From Helicobacter bilis (lineage in GTDB: Bacteria > Campylobacterota > Campylobacteria > Campylobacterales > Helicobacteraceae): 64,000 nucleotides of DNA. Every line of letters begins with the position of its first letter. Within the stretch, counting starts at the first letter, position 1. Below the pieces are notes generated by a model. It was not told where the DNA came from. It was given only the letters and a program-made list of their open reading frames with translations, and made no database searches. Made by a program: the position numbers and the translations under genes. The stretch is from NCBI RefSeq assembly GCF_001999985.1, contig NZ_CP019645.1, positions 1,984,001 through 2,048,000 of the forward strand, written 5' to 3'. Shown here in pieces: positions 38,539 to 47,839 of this stretch.

Positions 38539-39480
38539 GTGACAAAGAATTCAAAACCATTCTATGTCCTTATATGTCTATTATGGCCCTATATGTTTTT
38601 TTGTGAACGACACAAGTTTGGCGTGAAACATAAGAAACAAATAGCAGTATGCAAAATCCATGCAAATAGACAATACAAAAAAGCTTTATATTTTTATGCA
38701 AGTGCCATGTGTCCTATTCATGAAGGTGGCAAAGATTTAAACCTTGAAGGTGAAACACATAAATATGTCTCTTAAAATGTAGCATATGGACTGCATCTAA
38801 TCTTTTATGATAAGAGCTTAGTTGAGGTAAATGTCTTGTTGTTATGCAGATTAGACTAAAGATTGGCCTTACTTTAAACATTGTCAAGTGGGAAATATCA
38901 ACACAGAGAGTCCCAACAAAGCAAAAAAAAGTAGTAAGCAACAAATAAAATCAATATCAACAGACAGCAAAGGTTTTTCTTGTGCTTAAAGATAATAAGA
39001 GCAAGATTGCAAGGGATCTAAAAGTATTTTTGGCTTAATTATAGTGTCTTTTAGGAAGATAACACTAAAGATATGAAAAGGTCTTCAGTGTATTTGCAAC
39101 TCCGTAGGTTCAAAAGCCTATAAGGACAGAGAAACAAGATTTTTTTAGAAAATCACAACAAAAAAAAGACTAAAAAATTGCAAAGTATGGCGTACGATGA
39201 ATTTTCATATTCATCCCCCCCCCCCCTTGCATTAAAAATGGTATTACAAAAGAACAACGCATAGAAGCAACACAAAATATACACAAAATATTTCCAAATG
39301 CTATATACAAAGAAACACAAAAAGCCAGTCCATGCAAAAGATTATGTTAAGTCTTATAGCGTGCATCTTGGTAATTTTAGGGATTCAAATGCGGCAATAA
39401 GCATAGAAGAAAGAAGGGCAAAGAATAATGTATCTTATTTTTTAAAGCTTGAAAGTTTGCAACCAAACAACTAAGCACAA
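38539..39480 (+). pseudogene. Decayed gene region, plus strand, product not recognised
   Basis: Only fragments remain: AMCPIHEGGKDLNLEGETHK (about 38700-38760), NGITKEQRIEATQNIHKIFP (about 39237-39300) and KDYVKSYSVHLGNFRDSNAA followed by KNNVSYFLKLESLQPNN (about 39335-39473). They lie in different frames with many stops between. The original products cannot be named. A C12 tract lies inside the region. Confidence 0.35.
39215..39226. repeat. C12 homopolymer tract
   Basis: Twelve consecutive C, the size class that drives phase variation in Helicobacter and Campylobacter. The surrounding gene fragments are decayed, so it is likely a relic contingency locus. Confidence 0.8.
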
Positions 39481-39598
39481 GTGCCGTTGCATGTAAGCTG
39501 TCTAGTTTAAATTTTGCATGGGATATACTAAGCAGAACGACAAACACTTCCGAATGCAAAACCTAGACGAAATTATACCACAAAAAAAAGGATTTAAC

Positions 39599-40410
39599 AT
39601 GATAGACACAAAAAATCTCACTCTAAAGAAATTCCAAGAGAATTTTGATTTTCAGAATCTTAGTTTTTTATAGAAGCTAAGATGAAAGATAGCTAAATTA
39701 TAAAGACGCCTTAGATAGCTTTGTAAAGTATATGCCAAAATATGTTTTAATAGAGCTATGCCTTTACAGACGACCAAAAAGCTTTAGCTTATAGCGATTT
39801 TATGGCTAAAACATTTTTAGGCGTATTTCAAAGTGCAGTCCAAACTGCATTAACCATAGACCAAAACGAAGTGGCTACAAGAGACGCACAAAATCAAAGT
39901 GCTTTAGGCATACTAGGTAAGAAAAAAGAAGTAGCAATGCTATCCAATCAAGTGAAAGAAAGCTTTTTTAAGATACAAGCAAGTAAAATGCAAACAGCAC
40001 AACTTCAAGCCCAAGCCCTGCAAGATAAAATCAAGGCAGAAGTATTACATAAAAGTGCCAATGATAACGCACAGATAAACAAAGCTAATTGTATGGTAAG
40101 TTATCAAAATGTATTATCAAATGCAAATAAACCAGACTTACTCAAAAGCTATGATATGCAGCAAACTACGGTGAATGCACTCAAAGCAATAGGTGAAGCT
40201 CCAATCAGTGATTACACAGATGAGTGGAAAAAGGTGCAAATACCTGACTACAATACAGACTTTGATACTACTATACTAGAGATATATGCCACTAAAAGCG
40301 TGATAGCTATTGATGAAGTGATAGGATTTCATATTGTTACTTCTATTGAGTTAGTAGAAGTTGAATGGGATTTTGGTGATGGTGAAGTGAGTAGTCAAGG
40401 TGTAATCTGA
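39599..40410 (+). pseudogene. Unrecognised protein with C-terminal PKD-like domain, frameshifted
   Basis: An ATG at 39599 starts DTKNLTLKKFQENFDFQNLS and stops after 24 codons. A further frame gives YKDALDSFVKYMPKY. The main frame is open from about 39757 (AFTDDQKALAYSDFMAKTFL) through a long Ala/Gln-rich helical region (KIQASKMQTAQLQAQALQDK) to a PKD-type beta domain (EVEWDFGDGEVSS), where it ends prematurely. At least two frameshifts separate the pieces. The largest intact part is 202 codons from 39802. The layout suggests a structural or surface protein, possibly of phage or secretion origin, but I cannot name it. Confidence 0.45.
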
Positions 40411-41036
40411 ACCACATGCATACGGATCACATTGCAAAACCCATATTCACAACACTTTAACTGTTTTTATAAAATTATAAACAACCTACAAACCTTTCCA
40501 TAAAGTTGTATCTAAGTAAATCGCATTACTTGAAAAATACCACCTTTTTAACTCTAAACACTAAGCAAAAAAGCCTTTTTTACTTTTTGTGTATCCTTTT
40601 TCATTACTACATAAAATTACAAGTAAAATAACACATATTCCAAAGATTTAACCCTTTAAAATACCCTTACATTATAACTTAAAATCTAATCCTTTTTTAT
40701 ATGATTTTTATCTAGTGATTATATATTACATTTTCACTTTACAAAGTGTTACAAACTAAGCAATACAAAATTACAAATTAATTAATACTTTGATACAAAT
40801 TAAAATTACACACAATACAAAATAATTAAAGACTAGATACAAACTTAATAAAACATACAATACAAACATTACTAACAAACAAAAGATTAAAAGATACATT
40901 AAAAACATAAAAAGTAACATGTAAAGCAAGTATTGCATGCATATATACTTTAAATGCTTTAAAGGCTTTTATGTATTGGTGTGTTTTTTATGTGTGATTA
41001 AGTGTTTTTTGGGTGTTGAGAAGCTAAAGTTTAATA
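40411..41036. other. G-depleted, AT-rich region without gene
   Basis: About 620 bases with very few G on the plus strand and many ACAAA/TACAAA boxes (densest at 40740-40930). The region has no ORF and ends in the 3' flank of the YciI-like gene. No DnaA-box cluster or clear iteron was seen. Confidence 0.45.
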
Positions 41037-41336
41037 TCACACATTCAAAAAATCATCTAAGATCTTAGCATGTAAAACTGCTTCAAATTCAATAATTTCA
41101 TATTCAGCAACCTTGTTGATACAAAATGGATCATTTTTAGCAAATGCGAGTGCAGAATCTTTGCTCGCAAATCTACCTATAATCAACCCACCATCTTTTG
41201 GATTGCGAGGACCTGAAGCAAGAAGCATATTAGAATCATAGCCTAACTTTAAATATGCTCTATGCTCTGCTAAAAATTTTTCTACCTCACTAAAAGGCTT
41301 TGTATAATTTACTTTACAAACAAATAATGTATTCAT
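41037..41336 (-). CDS. YciI-like protein
   Basis: A 99-residue ferredoxin-fold protein of the YciI family. Typical features are the start LFVCKVNYTKP, the HRAYLK segment carrying the conserved His, GLIIGRFASKDSALAFAKND and a terminal strand YEIIEFEAVL. Family members are thought to be small metal-independent enzymes or binding proteins of unclear role. AAAGGAA precedes the ATG. It is monocistronic and on the same strand as the apt cluster, 150 bases further downstream. Confidence 0.8.
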   Translation of the reverse strand: MNTLFVCKVNYTKPFSEVEKFLAEHRAYLKLGYDSNMLLASGPRNPKDGGLIIGRFASKDSALAFAKNDPFCINKVAEYEIIEFEAVLHAKILDDFLNV

Positions 41337-41487
41337 TGATTTCCTTTCTGTAAAATTATATATCGCAATTATAAAGCATTTAAGATTCTAAAATCACCCA
41401 ATTAATATCACACAAAAGCATGAAACCTAGATTCTATAATTCTTTAGAACTCGTTTAAAATCTTTTACCCTCATGCCAAACAATCCC

Positions 41488-42183
41488 TTACTCCACATCA
41501 ATAAGCGAAAAAACATGTGTTCTAGATTCTATCTCTTTTCTTTCTTTGTTCTCTGCAAATTCAAGTAGATTTACAAGGCAGCATAGCTCAATACATTTTG
41601 CTTCAAGTTTTGAGATAAGTTTTAATGCCGCACAAGCTGTGCCGCCTGTTGCCATTAAGTCATCAACAAGAATGACATTAACACCTTTTAAGCCTGAAAA
41701 GGCATCTTCTTTTATCTCCATAGAATCTTTTCCATATTCAAGTGAATAGCTTTGTGAAAGCACTTTGCCGGGTAATTTACCCTTTTTTCTAATCGGCACA
41801 AATCCAGCATTCAATGCAAAAGCTAGAGCAGAGGCTATCATAAAACCCCTTGCTTCAATGCCGATGACATACTCCACTTTATAGGCTTGGTATCTGTGTG
41901 CTAACATTTGTATATATTCATTAAAAAGCTTTCCATTGTGCAAAAATGTCGTAATGTCTTTAAATAAGATTCCCTTCTTTGGAAAGTCTGGCACATCTGT
42001 GATTGCTTGCTCGATTTCTTCACGCAATGTGGGCTTGTGTTTTGCCATTTTTACTTCAGTTTGGTTTGTAGAATCTTCTAGCATTAAGTCTTCTTCGCTA
42101 AAAGCATTAATGGGCTTTTCAATCTCATTGGTCTTTTTTCTTACCATACTTAATCCCTTTGTAAAATTTAGTCTAAAAAACAT
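41488..42183 (-). CDS. apt: Adenine phosphoribosyltransferase with N-terminal extension
   Basis: A 231-residue purine-salvage enzyme that makes AMP from adenine and PRPP. The catalytic core begins near residue 50 (EEIEQAITDVPDFPKKGILF) and includes YVIGIEARGFMIASALA and the PRPP-binding VILVDDLMATGGTACAAL. The core length is normal. The first 45 residues are a polar extension not usual in Apt. Three starts are possible: 42183 (behind AAGGA), 42147 (behind AAGGGA) and the internal MAKHKPTLREE. The gene ends the minus-strand run lepB / M50-like / rpiB / coiled-coil / apt, the same order I recall for H. pylori HP0576-HP0572. Confidence 0.93.
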   Translation of the reverse strand: MFFRLNFTKGLSMVRKKTNEIEKPINAFSEEDLMLEDSTNQTEVKMAKHKPTLREEIEQAITDVPDFPKKGILFKDITTFLHNGKLFNEYIQMLAHRYQAYKVEYVIGIEARGFMIASALAFALNAGFVPIRKKGKLPGKVLSQSYSLEYGKDSMEIKEDAFSGLKGVNVILVDDLMATGGTACAALKLISKLEAKCIELCCLVNLLEFAENKERKEIESRTHVFSLIDVE

Positions 42184-42204
42184 TGCACTATCCTTACATA
42201 TAGA

Positions 42205-42543
42205 TTATAAGAGTGCTTCTATCTTTTGCTCTAAATCTTTAATTCGACTTTTATAGTTGTCCGTTTCTATGCGATATTGTGAATTTCTTTGCTTGAGTGT
42301 TTTAACTTCACTTTTCAAAGAGTTAAGCTCTTTTGTCAATATGTCAATATTACCTAATGCCCTTTGGAGTGAAAGCTGATGCTTTTGTATTAAAACCTCT
42401 GTTTCCACAAGAGTATATTTCATGTGTGAAGATTCTTTTCTCTCTTTTTGAGCTATGCTTTTATAGTAAAAAGCCGCTACAACCATGAATAAAACAAAGA
42501 GAATAAAAATAGTCAGTCCAAACCAAGCAACTACATCACCCAT
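42205..42543 (-). CDS. Membrane-anchored coiled-coil protein
   Basis: A 112-residue protein with one N-terminal membrane helix (about residues 5-28, VAWFGLTIFILFVLFMVVAA) and a long cytoplasmic or periplasmic coiled coil (about residues 45-110, KELNSLKSEVKTLKQRNS). It is conserved in position between rpiB and apt in Helicobacter. No enzymatic motif is visible. It lies 1 base from rpiB and 21 from apt, so it is co-transcribed. Function unknown. Confidence 0.75.
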   Translation of the reverse strand: MGDVVAWFGLTIFILFVLFMVVAAFYYKSIAQKERKESSHMKYTLVETEVLIQKHQLSLQRALGNIDILTKELNSLKSEVKTLKQRNSQYRIETDNYKSRIKDLEQKIEALL

Positions 42544-42544
42544 A

Positions 42545-42982
42545 TTAATCCTTTGTATTTGTGAGTTTTTCCACTCTTATTGCGTGTCTACCGCCCTCAA
42601 AAGTCTCGTTTAAAAACACTTCTATAACAGCTTCAGCAACACCTGCTCCAATCACCCTCTCCCCCAAACATAGCACATTTGCGTTATTATGCTTTCTTGC
42701 GACAGCAGCCATATAGGGATCAAAACATAGGGCAGCACGGATAGCTCTATGCCTATTAGCAGCAATACTCATTCCAATTCCACTACCACAAATGAGTATC
42801 CCGCGACTATTTTCAATATCTTTTAGCATTTCTTGGCACACAGCCTCTGCCATATCGGGATAATCCACACTATCACTGACATGCACGCCTAAGTCCTTAA
42901 AAGCAATATTGTGTTCTTTACAATACTTTGTCGCCACTTGCTTTATCTTTATCCCTGCATGATCACTTGCTATGAATAACAT
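42545..42982 (-). CDS. rpiB: Ribose-5-phosphate isomerase B
   Basis: A 145-residue sugar-phosphate isomerase interconverting ribose 5-phosphate and ribulose 5-phosphate. Features seen are SDHAG at residues 6-10, catalytic Cys65 in GILICGSGIGMSIAANRH, and RAALC / HNNANVLCLGERV. The length is normal for LacA/RpiB. AAAAGGAAAATT precedes the ATG. It is co-directional with the M50-like gene 13 bases upstream. Confidence 0.95.
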   Translation of the reverse strand: MLFIASDHAGIKIKQVATKYCKEHNIAFKDLGVHVSDSVDYPDMAEAVCQEMLKDIENSRGILICGSGIGMSIAANRHRAIRAALCFDPYMAAVARKHNNANVLCLGERVIGAGVAEAVIEVFLNETFEGGRHAIRVEKLTNTKD

Positions 42983-42995
42983 AATTTTCCTTTTA

Positions 42996-43664
42996 TTAAA
43001 GTTTTAGAAAGAATAAGAGCGTATTTTTCATAATCCATAATATTGCTTCATTTGTCGGCGGAAACAATAAAATGATAATGAGTAGAATCATACCATATTT
43101 TTCAACATTATTATACAATCTTGCAAAGAAGCTATTATTGAAATAAAGTCCTATATACGCTAAGATTAATGCACCATTAAGCGGTGGAATAGGCAATAGA
43201 TTAAAGACTGCAAGCATCACATTTACTTGCAACAAAATGAAAAAGAATTGCATAAGAAGACCGCCACTTTGCATAAGTCCTAAATCTATGCCAAATCGCA
43301 AAATAACCACACAGCACAATGCAACAAGAAAATTAAAAAATGTCCCAGATAATGCGACATAAAGACAGCCTTTATAGCCCGTTTTTTCTTTAATATTTTC
43401 ATAGTTTATCGGCATAGGCTTTGCATATCCAAATATGAAATTTGCCCCTACAATAATTAATGTAAATGGAATGATAAAAGTGCCAAGTATATCAACATGT
43501 TTCAAGGGATTAAGTGTTATACGATTAGAAACCCTAGGTGTTTCATCACCATAACGCAATGCCATTAAACCAGATAGAATTTCCCTGCCAATCGCAGAAA
43601 ATAATAATGCAACGATATAAAAACTAATAGTTATTCCAACTTCAGTTATATCTAAATCGTCCAT
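42996..43664 (-). CDS. M50-family membrane protein lacking the zinc-protease motif
   Basis: A 222-residue polytopic protein with the layout of small site-2 proteases (SREBP/YwhC-like): five or six hydrophobic helices, NPLKHVDILGT after the first, and NLLPIPPLNGALIL near the end. The usual HExxH in helix 1 is replaced by REILS (AIGREILSGLMALRYGDETP), and the LDGG-type aspartate is Asn in PPLNGA. With both zinc-ligand sites changed it is probably not a protease and may act in binding or as a pseudoenzyme. It sits between rpiB and lepB, as HP0575 does in H. pylori. Confidence 0.8.
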   Translation of the reverse strand: MDDLDITEVGITISFYIVALLFSAIGREILSGLMALRYGDETPRVSNRITLNPLKHVDILGTFIIPFTLIIVGANFIFGYAKPMPINYENIKEKTGYKGCLYVALSGTFFNFLVALCCVVILRFGIDLGLMQSGGLLMQFFFILLQVNVMLAVFNLLPIPPLNGALILAYIGLYFNNSFFARLYNNVEKYGMILLIIILLFPPTNEAILWIMKNTLLFFLKL

Positions 43665-43711
43665 ACCAATCCTTAAAACTACCTTGAAACACTACACATA
43701 TTAAAATCTAT

Positions 43712-44626
43712 CTAAAGATTATAGGGTCTAATTTCACCCTCAAATTTCTGTGCATCTTTTTGTAAAGTTTCTATACCTTTAAACATTCTTTTCCATCGCA
43801 CCTTATAGCGATTGATAGGATTGCTTGCTTCTGATTCTATACTATCAGTCAAAGTTATGCTAAAGTAGGTAAACCAAGGCTGCCCTACAATGCGACTATA
43901 ATCTACCACACCCCAGAATCTAGAATCTTCGCTATTATCGCGATTATCCCCAACCATGAAAAAGCAATCCTCATCAATTTTTTTATAAAAAAACTCTTCT
44001 CCATTTTCATTTTTAATATCCATAGCTACGCCATGATTATTTGGCAAAGTATTATTTGTTCCACCCTTATCTGCACGAATACGCATCACCTCATAACTTT
44101 GAAAAGGCTCTGTCCTATAATCTTTTTCTCCATAATGAATCCCAACATATTCTCTAGCATACGGCTCTTTTACATACCTTTCATTTAGAAACTCTTTTGT
44201 TTCATAATCTTTAAAATGTGTATCAATATAAGAATCTCCCTCAAATGGTCGCAAATACATGCCATCTTTTGCAAATATCACTTTATCACCACCGATCGCA
44301 AAATTTCTCTTTACATAATATGTCTTATCATCGCCGGGTGGATTAAATACGACTATATCCCCCCTTTTTGGTCTATCCCCCTCGATTAAATGCCTATTGC
44401 CGTGAAAATCTGGAAGTATTGGTATCTCAAGCCATGGAATCTTTGGTATTGTGATTCCATACGAGTATTTTTTTACAAACATCATATCGCCCTCATACAG
44501 CGAGCCAACCATCGAGCGACTAGGGATAATAAAGCCTTGTGCTACAAAAAACACTAAACATAATACAATTACAATCGCACCAGTCCAACTTGAAACAAAA
44601 TTGCTAATCCATCTTAGAATCTTCAT
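43712..44626 (-). CDS. lepB: Signal peptidase I
   Basis: A 304-residue inner-membrane serine protease that removes Sec signal peptides. An N-terminal anchor (AIVIVLCLVFFVAQGFII) is followed by box B with the catalytic Ser38 (IIPSRSMVGSLYEGD). The general base is Lys106 (YYVKRNFAIGGD), and box E is GDNRDNSEDSRFWG. The ATG at 44626 sits five bases from AAGGG and is preferred over the GTG two codons earlier. First gene of the minus-strand run towards apt. Confidence 0.95.
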   Translation of the reverse strand: MKILRWISNFVSSWTGAIVIVLCLVFFVAQGFIIPSRSMVGSLYEGDMMFVKKYSYGITIPKIPWLEIPILPDFHGNRHLIEGDRPKRGDIVVFNPPGDDKTYYVKRNFAIGGDKVIFAKDGMYLRPFEGDSYIDTHFKDYETKEFLNERYVKEPYAREYVGIHYGEKDYRTEPFQSYEVMRIRADKGGTNNTLPNNHGVAMDIKNENGEEFFYKKIDEDCFFMVGDNRDNSEDSRFWGVVDYSRIVGQPWFTYFSITLTDSIESEASNPINRYKVRWKRMFKGIETLQKDAQKFEGEIRPYNL

Positions 44627-44867
44627 ATACACCCTTATTCAAAAAAGTTTTAGAGAAACTATACAAAAGTGCAATTCTACTATTAAATACTTAATATTTA
44701 GATTTTCCATTTGTATTCAATATATCTTAAGGATTAAACTAAAACTAGTTTTCATGGCATGATTTTATATTTCATCACACCAAGATTCTATAAAACAATA
44801 TGTTGTGTTAGAATAAATATGCTATGATTTTACAAAATTGTGCAATTTTATTCATAAAGGCTTAAAT

Positions 44868-45827
44868 ATGGCAATGTCAAATATCGATCAAGTAACAAGT
44901 TTGCATAAAAATAACGAGTTGCAGCTACTTTGCTTTCGCTTAGAAAAAGGAAAAGATTTATATGCGGTGAATGTATTTAAGATACGGGAAGTTGTGAAAT
45001 ATAATGGGGCTGTTACTATTGTGAGCCATGAGCCAAACTCCCTTGTAGAAGGGCTTATTACAATAAGAGAACTCACTATACCACTCATTGATATGCGTAA
45101 GTGGTTTTTCTATGATCCTGCTATGCCTACAAAGAATCTGCGTAGCTTTGCTGTGCCAAGACAAAAGGGTGAAGATGATATTATAATGATATGTGAGTTT
45201 TCAAAATGGACTATTGGTGTGCGTATTTATGAGGCAGATAGAATCTTAAATAAAAAATGGACAGAGATAGAGCAAAGTGCGGGTGTTGGCAGTAGCGGTG
45301 GGGGTAATGGTAAGCTTGTCTCACGCACAAGATATTATGATGGTAAATTAGTGCAAGTCGTTGATATTGAAAAAATGCTTGTAGATGTATTCCCATGGAT
45401 TGAAGAAGAGAAAAATAAAGAGATGGAGAGCATTAATCAAGTCGTTACTACTAAAAAGATATTACTTGCAGATGATAGCCCAAGTGTGCTAAAAACTATG
45501 CAAACTATCCTTAATCGACTAGGTGTTGTGCATCTTGATTTTATCAATGGGCAAAAATTACTCGATCATTTATTTAGCCCTGATACAGATATTTCAGAAA
45601 TTGGGCTTATTATCACTGACTTAGAAATGCCTGAAGCAAGTGGTTTTGAAGTGATTAAGCAAGTCAAAGCAAATGCCGCATCAAAGCATATACCTATTGT
45701 TGTAAATTCATCAATGAGTGGGACAAGTAATGAAGAGATGGCGTTATCACTTGATGCAGATGAGTTTATATCAAAGTCAAATCCTGTTGAGATTGAAAAA
45801 GCTGTGCGAGAGTTAATGCTGCGTTAG
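44868..45827 (+). CDS. cheV: Chemotaxis coupling protein CheV (CheW-REC fusion)
   Basis: A 319-residue protein. The N-terminal CheW domain (about residues 15-180, LYAVNVFKIREVVKYNGAVT, LVEGLITIRELTIPLIDMRKW) couples chemoreceptors to CheA. The C-terminal response-regulator domain (about residues 205-319) has KKILLADDSPSVL and the phospho-acceptor Asp in LIITDLEMPEASG, with Lys in FISKSNP. The ATG at 44868 behind AAAGG is better than an upstream TTG. It lies 48 bases before nspC, the same neighbour as cheV1 (HP0019) in H. pylori, so it is likely CheV1. Confidence 0.94.
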   Translation: MAMSNIDQVTSLHKNNELQLLCFRLEKGKDLYAVNVFKIREVVKYNGAVTIVSHEPNSLVEGLITIRELTIPLIDMRKWFFYDPAMPTKNLRSFAVPRQKGEDDIIMICEFSKWTIGVRIYEADRILNKKWTEIEQSAGVGSSGGGNGKLVSRTRYYDGKLVQVVDIEKMLVDVFPWIEEEKNKEMESINQVVTTKKILLADDSPSVLKTMQTILNRLGVVHLDFINGQKLLDHLFSPDTDISEIGLIITDLEMPEASGFEVIKQVKANAASKHIPIVVNSSMSGTSNEEMALSLDADEFISKSNPVEIEKAVRELMLR

Positions 45828-45875
45828 TTTTATTGCTTTTAGATTCTATAACTTTAAATTTTTAGGATTATCACA

Positions 45876-47471
45876 ATGCAGCAAACAGAAAATATACTAA
45901 ACTGGCACAAAGACTTTTTAGATAATAAGATTATGTTGCAACAAGTGCTAAATAATACAGATTTAGCCTTTAGGATACAAACACCAAACTATGTATTATG
46001 CAGAGATTCTCTTAATGCAAATATTACACTACTACAAAATGTCGCAAAAGATTCTGGAGCAAATATCTTAGTTGCATTAAAGGGTTATAGCTTTTGGAGG
46101 GCATTTGAAAATATTCGCACAAAGTTACAAGGGGCTACTTGCAGTGGTGTAAATGAAACGCTTTTAGCATTTGATAGCATTGCCACGCCTTTAATGCAGC
46201 AAGATTCTAATGTAAAAGAAGTGATAAAAGCGTTACTACCTTATCTAAAAAATATCTCAAAGAATCCTGCTAGAAAAACTTCATATACACAAAATATAGA
46301 ATCTCTTTTTAATAATCTGGATACAACACTAGAAGATAAAGATAATTATCAATCCCTTTGCAAAGAGATCCCTTACGCTTTGTTAAATATATTTATACAT
46401 AAAGAAATATGTGTCTTTGCCCCAGCTTATAAAGAAAGTCAAATGCAAAATATATTACCCTATGCAACGCATATTATCTTTAATTCCTTAGGGCAATGGG
46501 AGCGATTTAAGCCTTTTATAGAATCACAAAATAAACTTATTAAAGAGTTTTATCAAATACTATTGGAATGCAAAAAAAATGGAATATTACAAGTTGAGCT
46601 TCCAACAAAGATTCCACAAATTCATATAGGACTACGCATTAATCCCTTGTATAGCGAAGTTAGCCCGCCTATTTATAACCCATGTATCCCCAAAAGTCGC
46701 TTAGGTATCATACCCAGCGTTTTTTATAGAGATTTAGAGAATCTTGCTAAAAAATATAACTACACAGATACACTCTCATTTTTTAAAGCACATTTTAGCG
46801 GTTTGCATTTTCATACACATTGTGAGCAAGATTCTAGTGCCCTGCAGCGGACACTGCCACATGTGATAGGGCATTTTGGCGATTATCTTTCACATTGTGA
46901 ATGGGTGAATTTTGGCGGCGGTCATCATATCACACGAAGCGATTATAATTGCACCTTGCTTGTGAATCTTATCAAGGACTTTAGAGAAAAATATAATGGC
47001 ATTCAAGTCATGCTAGAGCCCGGCGAAGCAGTAGGTTGGCAAACAGGCGATTTAATTGGTGAAGTGGTAGATATTGTAGAGAATGAGGGCTTAGTAGCTA
47101 TACTTGATGTGAGTGCGAGTTGCCACATGCCAGACTGCCTTGAGATGCCTTATCGCCCAGTATGCTATAAAATTACAAAAGATTCTAAAGGACATGCGGT
47201 TATAGAATCCGACTTAGGTGAAGAGAAAGGAAAATATTGCTATCGCTTTGGCGGACCCACTTGCCTTGCAGGTGATGTAATCGGGGATTATAGTTTTGAT
47301 ACGCCCCTAAAAGTTGGCGATAAAATAGCATTTGTTGATATGATACATTATACTATTGTAAAAAACACAACCTTCAATGGTGTAGAACTCCCTAGTCTTG
47401 GTATCGTAGAGAATGGTAAGTTTAAACTATTAAAGCAGTTTGGCTATACAGATTTTAAGGAACGAAATTAA
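45876..47471 (+). CDS. nspC: Carboxynorspermidine decarboxylase NspC, enlarged
   Basis: A 531-residue PLP-dependent alanine-racemase-fold decarboxylase making norspermidine/spermidine from its carboxy precursor. The PLP lysine is K69 in ILVALKGYSFW. Later motifs are INPLYSEV, HFSGLHFHTHCE, FGGGHHITR, LEPGEAVGW and VSASCHMPDCLEMPYRP, with the dimer-interface CLAGDVIGDY. Normal NspC has about 380-405 residues. The excess lies mainly between about residues 100 and 185 (Asn/Leu-rich, including ARKTSYTQNIESLFNN), in a surface position before CVFAPAYKE. The frame is intact, so the insert is likely tolerated. It follows cheV. Confidence 0.92.
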   Translation: MQQTENILNWHKDFLDNKIMLQQVLNNTDLAFRIQTPNYVLCRDSLNANITLLQNVAKDSGANILVALKGYSFWRAFENIRTKLQGATCSGVNETLLAFDSIATPLMQQDSNVKEVIKALLPYLKNISKNPARKTSYTQNIESLFNNLDTTLEDKDNYQSLCKEIPYALLNIFIHKEICVFAPAYKESQMQNILPYATHIIFNSLGQWERFKPFIESQNKLIKEFYQILLECKKNGILQVELPTKIPQIHIGLRINPLYSEVSPPIYNPCIPKSRLGIIPSVFYRDLENLAKKYNYTDTLSFFKAHFSGLHFHTHCEQDSSALQRTLPHVIGHFGDYLSHCEWVNFGGGHHITRSDYNCTLLVNLIKDFREKYNGIQVMLEPGEAVGWQTGDLIGEVVDIVENEGLVAILDVSASCHMPDCLEMPYRPVCYKITKDSKGHAVIESDLGEEKGKYCYRFGGPTCLAGDVIGDYSFDTPLKVGDKIAFVDMIHYTIVKNTTFNGVELPSLGIVENGKFKLLKQFGYTDFKERN

Positions 47472-47839
47472 TGCATACAGCAAAGTTTCTAAAGTAGGCA
47501 ACCTTAAATCTATAGATCTGCCTTATTACCCTTTTTTAGCTTCTGCCCATAGGAAGTTTATAGGCTGGAAAAGTGTCTTTGCGTTATAAACTTTATACAA
47601 AAATCAACATTGCCTAGAATTTGTGTAGAATCTAGCGTGTTTAAAAGGGCTTTTTGCTCTTTGTCTAGCCTTATATTAGCTCACTTTTGGGATTTGGGCT
47701 GAAAAAGTCTTCTTTAACCTTTGTCTTTAACTCTTCTTCGGGGAGGTTTGTGGGATACATTTTATTCTCTTTTTGTGATTTAGGGTTGATGTTATATCAA
47801 AGCACAATACTAATGTTGTGATATTGAAAGGCGAAAGGA
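47472..47839. other. Intergenic region without recognised gene
   Basis: About 370 bases with stops in all frames. Pieces such as CCTTTTTTAGCTTCTGCCCA do not match anything I can name. Confidence 0.35.

Noticed and set aside
38539-38775. 78-codon ORF
   Set aside because: Only its last third looks protein-like (PIHEGGKDLNLEGETHKY), so it was treated as a fragment of a decayed gene rather than an intact small gene.
40740-40930. TACAAA-rich stretch as an origin with iterons
   Set aside because: The boxes are irregularly spaced, no DnaA-box cluster or initiator gene is nearby, and simple composition explains much of it.
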